This document shows positions 9,889-22,074 of a stretch of 64,000 nucleotides of DNA, piece after piece (position 1 is the first letter of the stretch; every line of letters starts with the position of its first letter). The notes under the pieces are model-generated. The model searched no databases, was not told the DNA's origin, and saw nothing but the letters and a program-made list of their open reading frames with translations. This DNA comes from Choristoneura fumiferana (lineage: Eukaryota; Arthropoda; Insecta; Lepidoptera; Tortricidae). Location of the stretch: contig NC_133473.1 of NCBI RefSeq assembly GCF_025370935.1, positions 3,260,056-3,324,055 of the forward strand. The letters are read 5' to 3'. A program made the translations under genes and the position numbers.

Positions 9889-11690
9889 GAACCCAAAAAC
9901 ATACAAAAATAATATTTTGTTCTCCTGGCGGTTTGTTCTACACGAAACGCTGTGATGTGTGTATAATCAAATTAATCAATGTTCGCAATGTCTTTTTGTC
10001 CAATATTCCTCTATCAGTGCCTTAAGACGAAAGTATTTAATTTAACCAATGTGTGCTTGCCTTGCATTACGCTGAATGGGGCCCAATTTATACTAATCAA
10101 TATTTTTTTATATGTATAAATATGTGATATTGATAACCTCCTTTTTTTGAAGTCGGTTAAAAATGGGAAGTACTTGCATTGCGCAGTTTCCAAAAAGCTC
10201 CCTTTGCTATTATTATCACACCTACGTGACCCAAATACCTCATTGTAAATGCTAGCTAAAGAAATTTTTGCATAAGTAAAATCCATCATAATAACTTTTG
10301 TAACAAGTTGGCCAAGTCTTGATTGCTCTACCGCTTCAATATAAAAAGATTACAGGGCAAATGGATCAAAAGAGCGAAAAACCTTATTATAGAGAAGTAC
10401 AATGTGATAAAAACCGATCTGTATATTGGCGTAGAGGCTGTAAAACTGCTTATATGCAAAATGAACAATGATACCTATGAACTGTCAGAGGTTTAATTTT
10501 ATTTTGTCAATGTCAAGTGAGTACAATGGTTCTTATTTTTTTTTCAAAATGATGAAAATGAATAAAACATGATCTGAATCTGAAATCTGAAAATTTTGAA
10601 TGAACTGTTTTTTTTTTCGAATTCGTATACTTCGCTCAAGCACTATCGGGCACAGTATACTCGTAAATTCGTCCTTTCGGGTAAATTATATTGGTAGGAA
10701 CTCCTTTATTCGCTACGTGCTATAAATTATGTATTTTATGGGACTTGTACCGAATATGATATTGTTCTGATCCGGAAATTAACATTGCGATCAAAAATAA
10801 AGCAGAAAGTGTTTTCAAAATCTAGCAACAAACACTGACCTGGTTTAATTAATGTTTTGCCCATTCTTCTGGATGGTCATGTACTGTTGAATTAAAAGTA
10901 TAATATTAAAAGTTTATTTGGCGTTTAAGTATTAAAGAGTTATATTGGATAACTGCTACGGCAGTCTATTCCGGAAAAACGGGTGTTCCCTTCTTTCGCA
11001 GACAGAAATTTCGTAGAATTTCGTTTCGCAGAAAATGTTTCATATAATATTTGGTCCTTGTATTTTTACTTCGATTATTATTGTTTCAACGACTATTTAC
11101 TTGAATGAAACATATTTAACAATAATCTCACTTTATTATTTATCAAATTTATCAAATAGTAGAATTATTTTTTAACAAATATTGTTTATTCGATAAAATA
11201 TATTAGAATATGTTAGAAATAGCTATCAGCAAAGTTGGTTCATTTAGGTTAGGTTAGAACAGTGACCTCGTCGGAAACGACTCGCTACTAGAAAAGTAGG
11301 TTAGGTTAGGTTAGAACTGCGACCACATCAGAAAACAAATGGCATGTTTTCTTGGTAGTAAGTTTAATTTTATGAATATTTGATTTGTTATTCTTTCATA
11401 TGAATATCTAAACAAAAATGTATATTTGTAACAAAAATCAATGATTTAAATTTCTTCAAAGTAAGTGTTCTGCGTATTGATTATTCTATGAAACGATAAT
11501 ACAATTAAAAATTTCTGTTAAACGATATTCTATTAAAATGTTGTCTGTAAAACAATGTACAACCCAAAAAACGAGGAGATAATTTCTAACAATCAGGTGC
11601 ATTTATGTGATATGCTTGTTTAAAGGTATTAGATACTCGTATGTAGGTAAGTCTCGGGGTTAGTAATAATTACGAGTAAAATTATCAACA
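9889..11690. other. Intergenic stretch, few recognised elements
   Basis: A 'ACCTCCTTTTTTTGAAGTCGG' repeat fragment lies near 10135-10165. A pair of TAGGTTAGGTTAGAAC motifs lies at 11247 and 11300. No gene seen. Confidence 0.4.
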
Positions 11691-11696
11691 ACTCTC

Positions 11697-11895
11697 ACGA
11701 TGTCGTCATTCCACCTAGTGGGAGGTCTGCCAACGCTTCCTCTTTCGGTTCGCGGTCGCCACTCGAGAACTTTTCTCCCCAACGGTTATTTGTTCTTCGA
11801 GTGATTTGGCCCGCCATTGCCACTTTAACTTCAACTTGCGGGCAACCGGTGGATGCAAGTCGCGAGTTGTCGTTTTAAGGGGAGGCACGTCTTCG
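11697..11895. pseudogene. LINE tail fragments in two orientations
   Basis: 11697-11825 matches the - strand LINE family seen at 14947-15200. 11826-11895 is + strand GCGGGCAACCGGTGGATGCA, as at 16480. Neither has coding capacity. Confidence 0.5.
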
Positions 11896-13540
11896 ATTTG
11901 ATGATAAAATTGTCAAGTTCAAAATATTTGGTCTCACTTTTGCTGGTGTGGTTTTCAGATATCGTTAGGTATTTGATTATTGTGAGAGAGAAAAAAATAG
12001 AATGTACGGGATTAATAAAACAAATAAATGTACGGAAAATTTGTATATTGAGGGAGGATTATACTTGCAAAGGTGAGGTTAACGTACGGGTTCACACGAT
12101 TAGGCTACGATGTGTTTCCATTACACAAAGCTAATGGCAGATACGAGAAACAAGAAAAACAATTTTTTTTTGCTATTTGACAGGATATAATGTTAGGTAA
12201 ATATTATAACAGAAACTAAACAGTGTCATGAAAATTATTCATTTTCCTTGTTATTTTACAAATGGATAGTGTCCTGGGTATAAAACATTATTAATATTAT
12301 TACAATAAAATTGATCTGTCAGTTTGATAAAAAAATATCGATACTTAGGTAAGTATTTTTTCCTTTGTCAATCAAACGAAAAAATACGATAAGGCATGTG
12401 TCAATGTCCTTTCTAATTAAAAGGTGATGTCACACCACAGGTGTATTTTTATTTTTTGTTTACCTAATTAAAACTAGGTGGTCAAATATACTCGTACTTA
12501 CTCGTACTATGTAAATTATGTAGATCTATTCCCTAATTAATTTTTGAAGATTTTATATTTTTACCGGTTTTTTCTTCCAACTATGCTCTTATTTCATCAT
12601 AACCGCACTAAATACCCAGCACAAAGCGGGACTTTTCTGCTCTTGAGCAGAAAAAAATTATGAAAATCCTTTATTGCATTGTTTTAGATTTTTTTTTTAA
12701 TTGCACCACCAAAGAGGTAACACAAGTATTTTTGCTTTAAAATAAGCCTGCATAGTATAAAAAAATCAAGTGTTAGGTTGTTCAACCTGACGGTCTTATG
12801 AACTTTGTCTGATTGCGTACAAAAATGGTTTTTTTTTTTTTTTTATTCAACTGGATGGCAAACGAGCAAGTTGCTACCAATCCTACCAAAAACAATAATT
12901 AGCCGTATATTTAAAAAAAAGGCTTTGTGTGTTTAGTTGGCCAACCTGGCGCCCATCCGAAATTTGACAGATCGCGGGTAAAAATATCTCCTACTGGTTA
13001 CTAACTCTGCCAAAAAAAGAAAAAAAAAACAAATTGGCGGGAACTATGTGAATTTTCCGTGGGCATTTTTTGAGAGTGCGAATGTAAACTTACAAAAATG
13101 GAATCATCGAGTGCTAGTGACATTTCTTTCCTATTTGGCATTTATTTATCCACGAAGACGCGTGATTTTGTCAAATTTAACCATTAATGACATTGTAATA
13201 AGAACCACGGCACGCGTCATAGTGAATGACTCTACCTATAGTTTAGCATGAGTTTTTTTTCGTCTACTATTCCTGTAATAGTTGAAAGAAAAACAGATTA
13301 TGCACGTCGCATTAAGTAATTTATATTGCCCTCGTGCTTTTTAAAGCCCTCGCTAACGCTCGGGCTCCAAATCAGCACTCGGTGCAATAATAAATAACTT
13401 TCTCCTTGGTGCAACAATCTACTATCGTTTCGTTTTAATGACACCATGTAACCCTTAAATGTATGTATTTATGTAACCTTTTTGTTTTTCCTTTTTGTAC
13501 AATAAAGAGTATAAACAAACAAACACACCAAAACAAAATG
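11896..13540. other. Intergenic stretch
   Basis: AT-rich. 12839-12870 holds the TTCAACTGGATGGCAAACGA end of the family at 54840-55115. 13320-13400 holds short inverted 'GCCCTCG' sequence. No gene seen. Confidence 0.4.
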
Positions 13541-13564
13541 TGCCGTATTTTTTAAACGGTTTTT

Positions 13565-13910
13565 TTATCTTGCCCTGTTTATTTATTTATTTATTTGGGT
13601 CAAATCTTGGAAGCTAAATTTGACTCACTTCCAGTGGTCGGATTGACTTGAAATTTGGCATAATTATGTACATCTGGTGACAATAATCATCTGGTAGTGA
13701 CATCCTGGTGATCCAGCCAGAATCGCCTCGGCAGGAGGGAACTCCTCAATGGTTAATGGCATCGATTTGGAATTTGGTACAAAAATGTAGTTTGGTTAGA
13801 AGACAACGCAAAAACAGTCAACAAAAAGTAAAGTCAGTAAAAAAAAAGCTTGTAGTATTAAACATGATTTTTAAACAAAAACATGTTTTATTTTTAGTAG
13901 AATAGCGTTA
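13565..13910 (+). repeat. Dispersed repeat 'GGTAGTGACATCCTGG'
   Basis: Copy of 34845-35030 (GGTAGTGACATCCTGGT, TGGCATCGA, AACAGTCAACAAAAAGTA). The open frame across it is not conserved and does not look like a protein. 28979-29020 carries the TTGGAAG...ACTTCCAGT end. Confidence 0.6.
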
Positions 13911-14051
13911 TCTATGAATATAAAATAAAAATCTAATATAGCTGCCAACAAAATGGCAGATTAATTTTTCTTTCCACAACCCCAACAATATGGGTATCAA
14001 AAAATAAAAGTAGACTATGAAAAACAAAAACTAAAAACCTGAAAATAAAAA

Positions 14052-14485
14052 ATGAGTATTTTTTTTTAACTTAACGGTTTTTATTGAACAATAGATTAAA
14101 ATGATGTAGACAATGTATTAAAACCTACAAAAATATTCGGTAGGTCTTAAGTACCAGTCATCACACCACTCTCCTCATCAATCTAGGGCATTGAACAAAT
14201 AAAAAAATAAAAATCGTTGAGCGCGCCTAACCTGCGTAAATACGTAAATAGCATTTACATATATTATGATATAGCGGTTGACTTGATAGAAATTTTACGC
14301 GCCCAACGCTTTTATTTTTTTGTATGTTCAATGCCCTAGATGAGGAGAATGGTGTGATGACTGGTACCTACCTAAGACCTACCGATTTATTTTTTAAGCT
14401 TTGAGTACCTGCATTGTCTTAATATTTTTTTTTAATAAAACCGTTTTAGTTCAAAACATTTTTTACTTACTCATTTTTTTTCAGC
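14052..14485. mobile_element. Large foldback MITE
   Basis: Arms about 14095-14225 and 14298-14425 are reverse complements: CCAGTCATCACACCACTCTC against GATGAGGAGAATGGTGTGATG, and CTAGGGCATTGAACA against TGTTCAATGCCCTAG. Weaker pairing continues outward. Confidence 0.75.
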
Positions 14486-14783
14486 TATGGAACCATGCAC
14501 GACGGCAGCTAAGTAATAATATATTTAATCCATTGTTTCCTTTCCTTTTTTATCCAATGGAGTAAAAGTCGGAATCACAATTCATTTTTAACTTAACACA
14601 ATGGCTGGGGTTCACTCGTTATTCTTTGTAAAGTATATGGTATTATTAGCAATAAAGTGTGCCAAACATGAGACAGACTCGTCCAGACAAGTTTAAAAGA
14701 AAGAAAAAACATAAAACTGCACTTCATAAAGTTTCTAAGAAACACAGTGCCTATTGCTACAAAACTACAGCTCATTTTTTAGG

Positions 14784-14925
14784 GTTTCGTACCCGAAGGG
14801 TGCCAACGGAACCCTATTACTGAGACTCCACTGTCTGTCTATCTGTCTGTCTGTCCGTCTGTAACAGGGCTCTATCTCTTGAGCCGTAATAGCTAGGCAC
14901 TTGAAAATTTCACAGATTATGTATA
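14784..14925 (+). repeat. Fragment of 'GGGTTCCGTA' repeat with GTCT microsatellite
   Basis: AGGGTTTCGTACCCGAAGGG, GGAACCCTATTACTGAGACT, then CTGTCTGTC repeats: a common lepidopteran repeat head. Confidence 0.5.
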
Positions 14926-14946
14926 CCGCGACAACAACAAATCATC

Positions 14947-15200
14947 GTCATCATCATCATGTCAGCCGAAAGACGTCCACTGCTGGACATAGGCCTCCCC
15001 CAAGGCTCTCCACTCAGACCGGTCTTGTGCTTTCCGCATCGACCGCGATCCCGCGATCTTACCCAAGTCGTCGCTTCATCTTGTTGGAGGCCTACCGACA
15101 GCTCGTCTCCCGGTCCGCGGACGCCATTCGAGAACCTTCTAACCCCATCGGCCATCAGTCCTGCGAGCAATGTGCCCCGCCCACTGCCACTTTAGTTTAG
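14947..15200 (-). pseudogene. LINE tail fragment
   Basis: GTCAGCCGAAAGACGTCCAC...GGCCTCCCCCAAGGCTCTCC. On the - strand it holds the terminal ORF segment and 3' end of a LINE. Related copies: 3295-3422, 58178-58243, and (opposite strand) 16440-16600. Confidence 0.65.
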
Positions 15201-16439
15201 CAATTTACAACAACAAATACTAAAAATAAAATTAAGTTACAAATTAAAGGGGGTCGTCATACAAGAAACGTGTTTCATTCGGCGGTTTTTGATTGCTAGG
15301 CTGCCAAGATGACGGCCGTCAGTTGCTAGGGGCAACGCCCGTGACCCTATGTTGCTTAATGTTTAACTACTTATTAATTTGCGATCTTATTAGTGGCATT
15401 TTATGAAACCTTCGATAATTATAATAAATGTCTCTAAGACCGTGGTTTATTTTTTTGTGCAGCATTAACCATTGCATGTTGGTTCACGTAAAAAGAAATG
15501 GCGTTTAAAGTGCACCGATATCATGTTTTCTTTTTAATTATAGTCTAAATTTAATTAATTAACTAATTTGTGACATTAGTTTAATTTTGCTTATTAACTT
15601 AGAATTAAATGTATTTAAATTTGGACCTATGTTGTTCTTGAAAATAAATGAATTATTATTATGACTAAATAACAATTAATGATCCACATACCTCCGCACT
15701 CACAGCTGCTTTATTTTATTGTTTTTTACACAAAAAATATCCGTTATAATTTATACTAAGTATCACTATTTATTTACAAGGTCAAAATTAAAAATCAGGT
15801 TAATATTTATTCACTAATTCATAATAAGTACGCGCCGTTCGGCCGAATTACTGCATTCAGCCACTTTTTTTTTCTGCCGCGGGCGCCGCGGCGCATGGCA
15901 AGAGTCTAAAGCGCTATTCAGCCTCCGACAGGGCGACAGCCAAAGAGGATGAGAATTTAAAATTGTTCTTTATTTAAAATACTTGCACCTAGTGCTTACA
16001 TTTTGGGGATAATAATATGTTTTTATTAACTTGTAATGTAATGTAACTAGTTATGTTTGTTCAGGTGGAATTAATATTTCAACTTAAATTTGAAGTGGAT
16101 ATCTTCAACCGATTGAGCTGAAATTTTGCACGCATGTAGTGACACTACTCTTTTTAAATTAATGTCTAAGGTTTTCACAGCTCTTGTTTTTATGAAAATT
16201 CTGTAAATTATCGTATAAAAGTGAGTACTAAATTATAATGTTAACCAATGTCAGACAAGTCGTCCTGTCCTGATCGCCATTTTTCATCATAATCCCTTCA
16301 GTTTTTATTGCGTGATTGAGTAACAAGCATCCAAGCATCTTTACAAACTATCTCATTGTACGAGTGCGTACCCGCGGTTTCACACGCGTAAACCATTAGT
16401 TCCGGCAGTTGAATTGAAATTCCGATATTTGACTAAATT
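15201..16439. other. Intergenic stretch
   Basis: AT-rich, with one GC-rich patch at 15880-15900 (GCGGGCGCCGCGGCGC). No gene or clear repeat seen. Confidence 0.4.
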
Positions 16440-16600
16440 GGCCTCCCACCAGGTGGACAGACGACTTCGTGAGAGTTGCGGGAAACCGGTGGATGCAAGT
16501 GGTGAGTTGTCGTTCATTGTGGCGTTCTAAGGGGGAGGCCTTCGTTCAGCAGTGGACGTCTTCCGGCTGATGATGATGATGGTGATGATGATGATGATGA
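16440..16600 (+). pseudogene. LINE 3' end with (GAT)n tail
   Basis: RWTDDF...VAGNRWMQV, then AAGGGGGAGGCCTTCGTTCA and (ATG/GAT)n. A 5'-truncated LINE insertion. Confidence 0.65.
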
Positions 16601-16767
16601 CTGAATTGACACGGGAATTTCCAAAATTTTCACTTTAGATTTCATTAACGCTGCGTATAAAAAACCCGCGCCAAAATTCATGTTTGAGAATTTACCCCGG
16701 AGGAAGCAGCTAGTCTGCAACGAGGTGTGATTCAACTCGTTTCCTCCTAACTCTTTGGACTGTCTGG

Positions 16768-17555
16768 TTTAGCACACATTCCAAGAGCATGTCAGACATG
16801 CCCAGGATAGGGTTCCGTAGCCATTACGAAAAAATCAGGTAATATTTTTCAAAGGATTTCGTATTGCGTACGGAATCTTTCATGTTTAGGTATATTTTAT
16901 ACATGAACTAAAAGAATTTCTTTGCTCGCCCGCGACCTTATGATAGCTAAATTTATGCAAGATATGCATGTTCATGCAGGTCCTCCTCCTCGACACTGTA
17001 AGAATACACACAAATCACACAAACCCATCTATCACCACCAGCACACTACACTTACCGCTATAATTTTCCTTGTAAATTTGATATATCTACTACCATTTTG
17101 ATTTTTTTCAAATTTTTCCGCCCGACAGTTTAGATTTTAGAGGGGGAGGGGGGACGCTCGATTTTAATGAAAATTTGCACCTTAAAATTTAATATTTCGC
17201 AAACAGATTACTGAATAGAAAAATCGTCGTAACAACCTCCAATGGTTTTAAAAGACCTAATTAACGATACCCCACACTATATAGGGTTAGTCGAAAAAAA
17301 AACACCCTCACTTTACGGGAGTATACCCTAAGGTACGGTAAGGGGATAATACGGTACGGTAAGGTACGGAGGGTACCCTAAAAAAATTTTTTTTTTTTCG
17401 TTTTTCCACTTTGTCGGCGTGGCTGATATGTATATTCATGCGAAATTACAGCTTTCTAGTACTAGGTATCAGTCTCTGAGTTTAGCCGCGGACGGTCAGA
17501 CGGACAGACATGGCGAAACTATAAGAGTTCCTAGTTAACTACGAAACCCTAATAA
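16768..17555 (-). mobile_element. 'GGGTTCCGTAGCC' element with a nested insertion
   Basis: Homologous to 47411-47955 in reverse. Interrupted at about 16903-17065 by the 'TGAAGATGAGC' family (ATGATAGCTAAATTTATGCA, CACACAAATCACACAAACCC). It also contains a GGTACGGTAAGG-repeated patch at 17330-17375. Confidence 0.6.
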
Positions 17556-18070
17556 TAAAATTGTAACCCGTACAGTTCTATTTATCCAACTAAATCAAAC
17601 TTTCATTCAAATAACTAACATTATTAATTTTACTAATAGCACCATTCCCGAAGGCGGAATTCCAAAACAAAATTGGATTGTATCATATCAAAAATGTATT
17701 CGGCGATACGATCCTCCCGAAAGGCTTTACCTAATTTATTAGTAATAAAGCCTTGTTTAATTTTAAATTGAATTTCGTCGTGATAAATTGCAAAATTCCA
17801 ATGTCGAGGCACACTTTCTATTATTGATAACGAAAGCTTGACTGGCTGAGTTTTTGAAATATCGTTTACATAATTTTGGTGGCCAATTTCACTCGTTGAG
17901 ATTTTCTTTTTGATTAGAATTTCAATAATACCAGAGGCACCATTCCAACGTGGGCTCCCCTGGCGCCCAGAATTGGTGGCGGTGCAGGCCGTGCCGTGAC
18001 CTGCCATATATATTGGGCGCCTGCATGCTGCTGTGTTGGAAAAGGCGACGTTCAAAAATCCCTAGTTACT
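17556..18070. other. Unassigned stretch with a 140-codon open frame
   Basis: A - strand frame at 17633-18055 is open, but I recognise no family, and no splice or start context supports a gene. Its low-complexity composition suggests chance or a repeat. Confidence 0.3.
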
Positions 18071-18330
18071 TTTTAACCGACTTCAAAAAAGGAGGAGGTT
18101 CTATCTTCCAATGTTTGTATTTTTTTTTATGTATGTTCGCCGAGACTCAGTCAATTGTGGACCGATTTTCATAATTCTTTTTTTATTCGAAAGGGTACTC
18201 TTCTGAGGTCCCATTGTGACCAAATCAAGATCTGATGATGGGATCCTAGGGAAATCGAGGGCAAACCTCAAATTTTATAGGCACACCTATGGCGATTTTG
18301 GCAGTTTTAGCATTAAGATAAGCATTTACA
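18064..18330 (+). repeat. 'ACCGACTTCAAAAAAGGAGG' repeat
   Basis: Begins TTTTTAACCGACTTCAAAAA and continues GGAGGAGGTTCT...GACCGATTTTCATAATTC. A fragment with the same head is at 57488-57540, and inverted at 10120-10165. Probably a Helitron relative. Confidence 0.5.
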
Positions 18331-18599
18331 TTCAGAAAGTATCATTTGGTAAACTGGACCTGATGAAGAAGACCGTAGATGACCAATGGAACTCGTCAAA
18401 GCTAAGTAATGCTCGCTCGTCATGAGACAAACCGAAACGATCATGATTCATACCTAGATAAGCGACTAAGAAGGAGCTTTAAGTTAATGATTTTTTTTAA
18501 CTGATCTGATGCTGAAGCCGGAAGGTAAGCAACGGAACTCTATTACAAAACAACGGAACTAAGCCGTGTTTGGACATCATGGAATCGTTGTGAGATGTA

Positions 18600-18985
18600 C
18601 TTTGGCTACGAATCACTAAAAAGTGAGAAATAAAGAAAAATTTTAACAAAAAAGTAAAACCGACTCCAAAAAATAACAAAACATGGAACCGACTACAAAA
18701 CCCTTGAAAATATTTTTCTAGGTAGGTACCTACTAGCTCGAAGTCGGTGACTCAGCACGACCCAGCGGGATGGATTGAAACCCATAGTATGTAGGTGAGG
18801 TAGACGACTATTGTTCCATTCCTGCTGGCTCGTGCTGAGGCACCGACTTCGAGCTAGTATAGGTACCTACCTAGAAAAATATTTTCAAGAGATTTGTAGT
18901 CGGTTCCATGTTTTGTTATTTTTTTTTGGAGTCGGTTTTACTTTTTTGTTCAAAAAATCTTTTTTTTTCTTATCAATTTTTTGTG
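18600..18985. mobile_element. Large foldback element
   Basis: Left arm about 18620-18765 (AAAACCGACTCC, AACATGGAACCGACTACAAA, CTAGGTAGGTACCTACTAGC) and right arm 18826-18975 (AGGTACCTACCTAG, TTTGTAGTCGGTTCCATG, GGAGTCGGTTTTAC) are reverse complements with few mismatches. Confidence 0.75.
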
Positions 18986-19189
18986 TTAATTTGAATTTTA
19001 CAGTGCATTACTTTTCTAACTGTAATGCTGTAATTTCCACCGGCAGCCCTGCAATGAGTTTAAACACACCAAACAGGATTACTGCTAAGACCATTAGTGA
19101 AGTCTTCGAAACCTTTCAGTATTACTCGCGCGTGACGGCGAAATGGTGGATGGTGAGTTTAATTATCTATTTATTTATTTATTAGTCTG

Positions 19190-19690
19190 TGTGTCTGATG
19201 GCTACATAAGTGTGCATAAGAAAGTTAAATATTTAATAACAACCGATCAGTATCAAGCAACGGAGTATAAAACCCTCAGGACGTATACATGTCACCTGAG
19301 AACCACGTCACGTCATAGGTATGTTCAACCGTAACTCACAATTATTACGGTAAGAGAACGAGAAACATTAGTCCACGATTATTTAAAATTATTTCAATGG
19401 AAAATGATTGTAATAGTCTTAATTTTTTTAAGAATAAACTAAAAAAGCATTTGCTAGAAAATTTAGATTCGCAAAATATTATATTATATTAAATTGATAG
19501 GCGCGTCCCAAGTTATATAAAAACGTTAGATATAATTTCACATTATAAACGTTCATAATGTATAATTACATATGTATAACATGAAATACTATAAATTCAT
19601 TAAGTACAACGTTCGATTAGTAAATAACAGTTGTTATATATGTTTTTTATGGCGTTAAATAAATGTATTTTCTTTCTTTCTTATATACAT
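19190..19690 (+). pseudogene. LINE 3' end with (TTTC)n tail
   Basis: NSLNFFKNKLKKHLLENL is readable around 19410-19465, a typical RT-ORF terminus. A 3' UTR follows, then AAATAAATG...TTTTCTTTCTTTC. An upstream frame at 19143-19334 is part of the decayed ORF. Confidence 0.6.
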
Positions 19691-19864
19691 ACTCGTACGT
19701 TTATAAGAAATAACATGTTTATGGGCTAAACTCACATTATATAAAATTCATAAGGTAATATACCGTTTATAATACGTACCTAATAAATTCCTATATACAT
19801 TAATGTGATATCATATTATTATCAAGTGATAAACTTTGTTTCTACTTTGTTTAAACTTTGTTTC

Positions 19865-19983
19865 AATGGTGCGTGCGAAGTTCCCAATCCGCACTGGGCC
19901 CGCGTGGGAACTATGGCCCAAGCCCTCTTGTTCTGAGAGGAGGCCTGTGCCCAGCAGTGGGACGTATATAGGCTGGGATGATG
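19865..19983 (+). mobile_element. 5'-truncated SINE with perfect target-site duplication
   Basis: Contains the SINE 3' portion (AATGGTGCGTGCGAAGTTCC to GGCTGGGATGATG). AAACTTTGTTTC at 19853-19864 is repeated exactly at 19984-19995. Confidence 0.85.
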
Positions 19984-20231
19984 AAACTTTGTTTCTAAAA
20001 TACATGGTACATTTTTTAATTTTAAAACCAGATAATTAGGTGTTTATATCCCTTTATTTTTGTATTGCATAGTTTTACTTAAAAAATTGTGCGAGCGAGC
20101 GAAGCGAGTGAGCAAGACGGTTCGCAGCAGAAGCGACTTGGATAGTTTAGGTTTAGGTTTAGACTTAGCCTTCGTGTTAGGTTTTTTTAAAGCAGCGATA
20201 AACCGTAAAAGAGAAATAAAAAATATTTTTT

Positions 20232-20337
20232 ATCTAAGCGATGTCGGTGTCGGGGGACCGCTAAGGTTAATACTTTAAAAAATACAACATATTTAGTTTC
20301 ATGTAGCTTAGCGGTCCCCCGACACCGACGACGCTTA
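20232..20337. mobile_element. Small foldback MITE
   Basis: AAGCGATGTCGGTGTCGGGG (about 20235) pairs with CCCCGACACCGACGACGCTT (about 20318). Arms about 30 bp around an AT-rich centre. Confidence 0.7.
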
Positions 20338-20351
20338 AATTAACTTAGGCT

Positions 20352-20432
20352 AATTTTGCGGGAAATCAGCATAGTCCCCGCGGGATAGAGATAAACGAAT
20401 TCTTCGCAGATGAAGTCGCGGGCAACAGCTAG
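20352..20432 (+). mobile_element. Helitron 3' fragment
   Basis: GATGAAGTCGCGGGCAACAGCTAG matches the Helitron 3' end; the 5' half is missing. Confidence 0.5.
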
Positions 20433-20844
20433 GTAGCGCATAATTATTTTTTACTTTTTAATTGTCTTTTCAAGCAGCGTTTTTTTTCGGGCGTTTTTAT
20501 TTTTATTTTTGCTGGCGTTTTTTTAAGTCGGGGGTTTTTTAAATTTCAATTTAATTATTTCTTAAATTTGATATAAGTAAAATACTTTTCATCCATTAAA
20601 TAGATGGGTGCAAATCCTTTCTTATTCGGATCATAGACTATATATTATACAGCTGCTATTTCAGCTTCTGTCAAATCGAGGTCAAATCAATTAATATCTG
20701 CCCAGTGCCTTCCAACACGTTACGCCTGTAATGAATCATTGCTCTTCTATTATCAACAGGCGTTTTGATTTATGACTTCCATGAATGTGCCCAGCTAAGT
20801 ATGGAAAACTGATGTATTTGCGCATAAAATGAAAATATATACTT

Positions 20845-21060
20845 GGAGGCAGCCATTCAACGAGGGAATGTTGCCAGTTTTTTGGGCACCATGCCACGGG
20901 GGCCGTTTTAGATTTAATTTAGTTGGTATTAAGTTTTGAAGTTAGGTATTTAGTTTATAGTTAAGTTTTACTTATGGTTATTCTTTCTTAATATGCGTAT
21001 TCAAAGAAATAAGACGATAGAAAAAAACCTGTTAAAAATGTCTTAGTGTTTGACCAATAG
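20845..21060 (+). pseudogene. LINE ORF terminus
   Basis: Reads AAIQRGNVASFLGTMPRGPF then stop, a recognisable LINE C-terminus, followed by AT-rich 3' UTR. A sister copy is at 25955-26120. Confidence 0.65.
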
Positions 21061-21304
21061 ATGACTCTCTGTTGCTAATAACATAAGATTAATAATAGCA
21101 TCCCAAAATTTCAGTTCAGTCATAAAAGTTTGCACCAAGTGTTTTTATGCAACCTAAATTAAGACGACGATGTAATTTTTAGAAATTCCCGCGGGATTCT
21201 ATTCTAAGCCCTGTTACTTCAAGCCAACTGTTAATTTTGACGATTTATGCATGTAAAACAGCGAATAAATGCTTGTATATAATAATTACGGGTAACAATA
21301 CGCG

Positions 21305-21660
21305 CGCACTGTGCTACATCTACTCGTTCACGCTTGCCGAGACTTGGTTAATTGTAGACAAGCTCCATGCCTATTGTAATACAAACGCTTGAATGCCATT
21401 TAGGCGTTTGAAAGCGCGTTACTGTATTCTGAAGGCGAACATTTTAGACGTGGACCTCGAAATTGCTTCAGCTCTTGTGTTTGGTTTGACATATTTTTAT
21501 TGCTAATGTGTAAATACGTTGTAAGCGTTTGCCACAAGCTTCTTTTGATCTGTATTCAAAAACCGACACTGATAGGCGACAAGCTCTTGCAAGCTCACGC
21601 AAGTCAAGCTACTCTTATTTTATACGATTGTGTCTGTGAAAGGTTGTCGAAGTTTAGCTC
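21305..21660 (+). repeat. Divergent repeat copy A
   Basis: Shares with 22620-22960 blocks such as CTTGCCGAGACTTG, CTTGAATGCCATTTA, CAAAAACCGACACTG and AGCTCACGCAAG. Non-coding, with CpG-rich 'CTTGC' runs. Confidence 0.65.
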
Positions 21661-21696
21661 ATTTGTTAGTTCGTTACCTCAAAAGTATAAATTCCT

Positions 21697-21910
21697 TGTA
21701 GAAAGAAAGAAAGAAAGCAAGAAAGAAAAACATTTATTGCCACAAAACACATTAAATAAGATATAAAGAGCGTCGGCGTCAGCATATTATGCTGCTGGCG
21801 CCGGCCACGAGGAGCGATGCCAAACAGCCCTGTTTTTCAGCCGACACCCCTCTCAGTATACTCCTACAGTACTGCCAGGTGCGGGTAGCGATTCACCGAA
21901 TCGCATTTCA
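21697..21910 (-). repeat. Retroelement 3' end with (CTTT)n tail
   Basis: On the - strand: GCGATTCGGTGAATCGC, GGTGTCGGCTGAAAAACAGG, then AATAAATGTTTTTCTTTC and CTTT repeats at 21701-21730. Confidence 0.5.
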
Positions 21911-22074
21911 CCTCTAACTAACAAAATTTCAATAGAATTTTGTACTTGATGCAATTTTTCGCGTAGCTTTTTACATTTGTATAAGTACGGCAAATCGATT
22001 AGAACAATGCATTCGCCGATATTCCTAGCTCTATACCAGGCACATCGTGATATGCCGAAAAAAAATTAGGTACG

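Noticed and set aside
11247..11320. Telomeric (TTAGG)n array
   Set aside because: Only two short TAGGTTAGGTTAG patches within a dispersed sequence; too short to be telomere-derived with confidence.
17633..18055. 140-codon - strand open frame
   Set aside because: No recognisable family, no splice context, composition like surrounding AT-rich repeats; likely chance.
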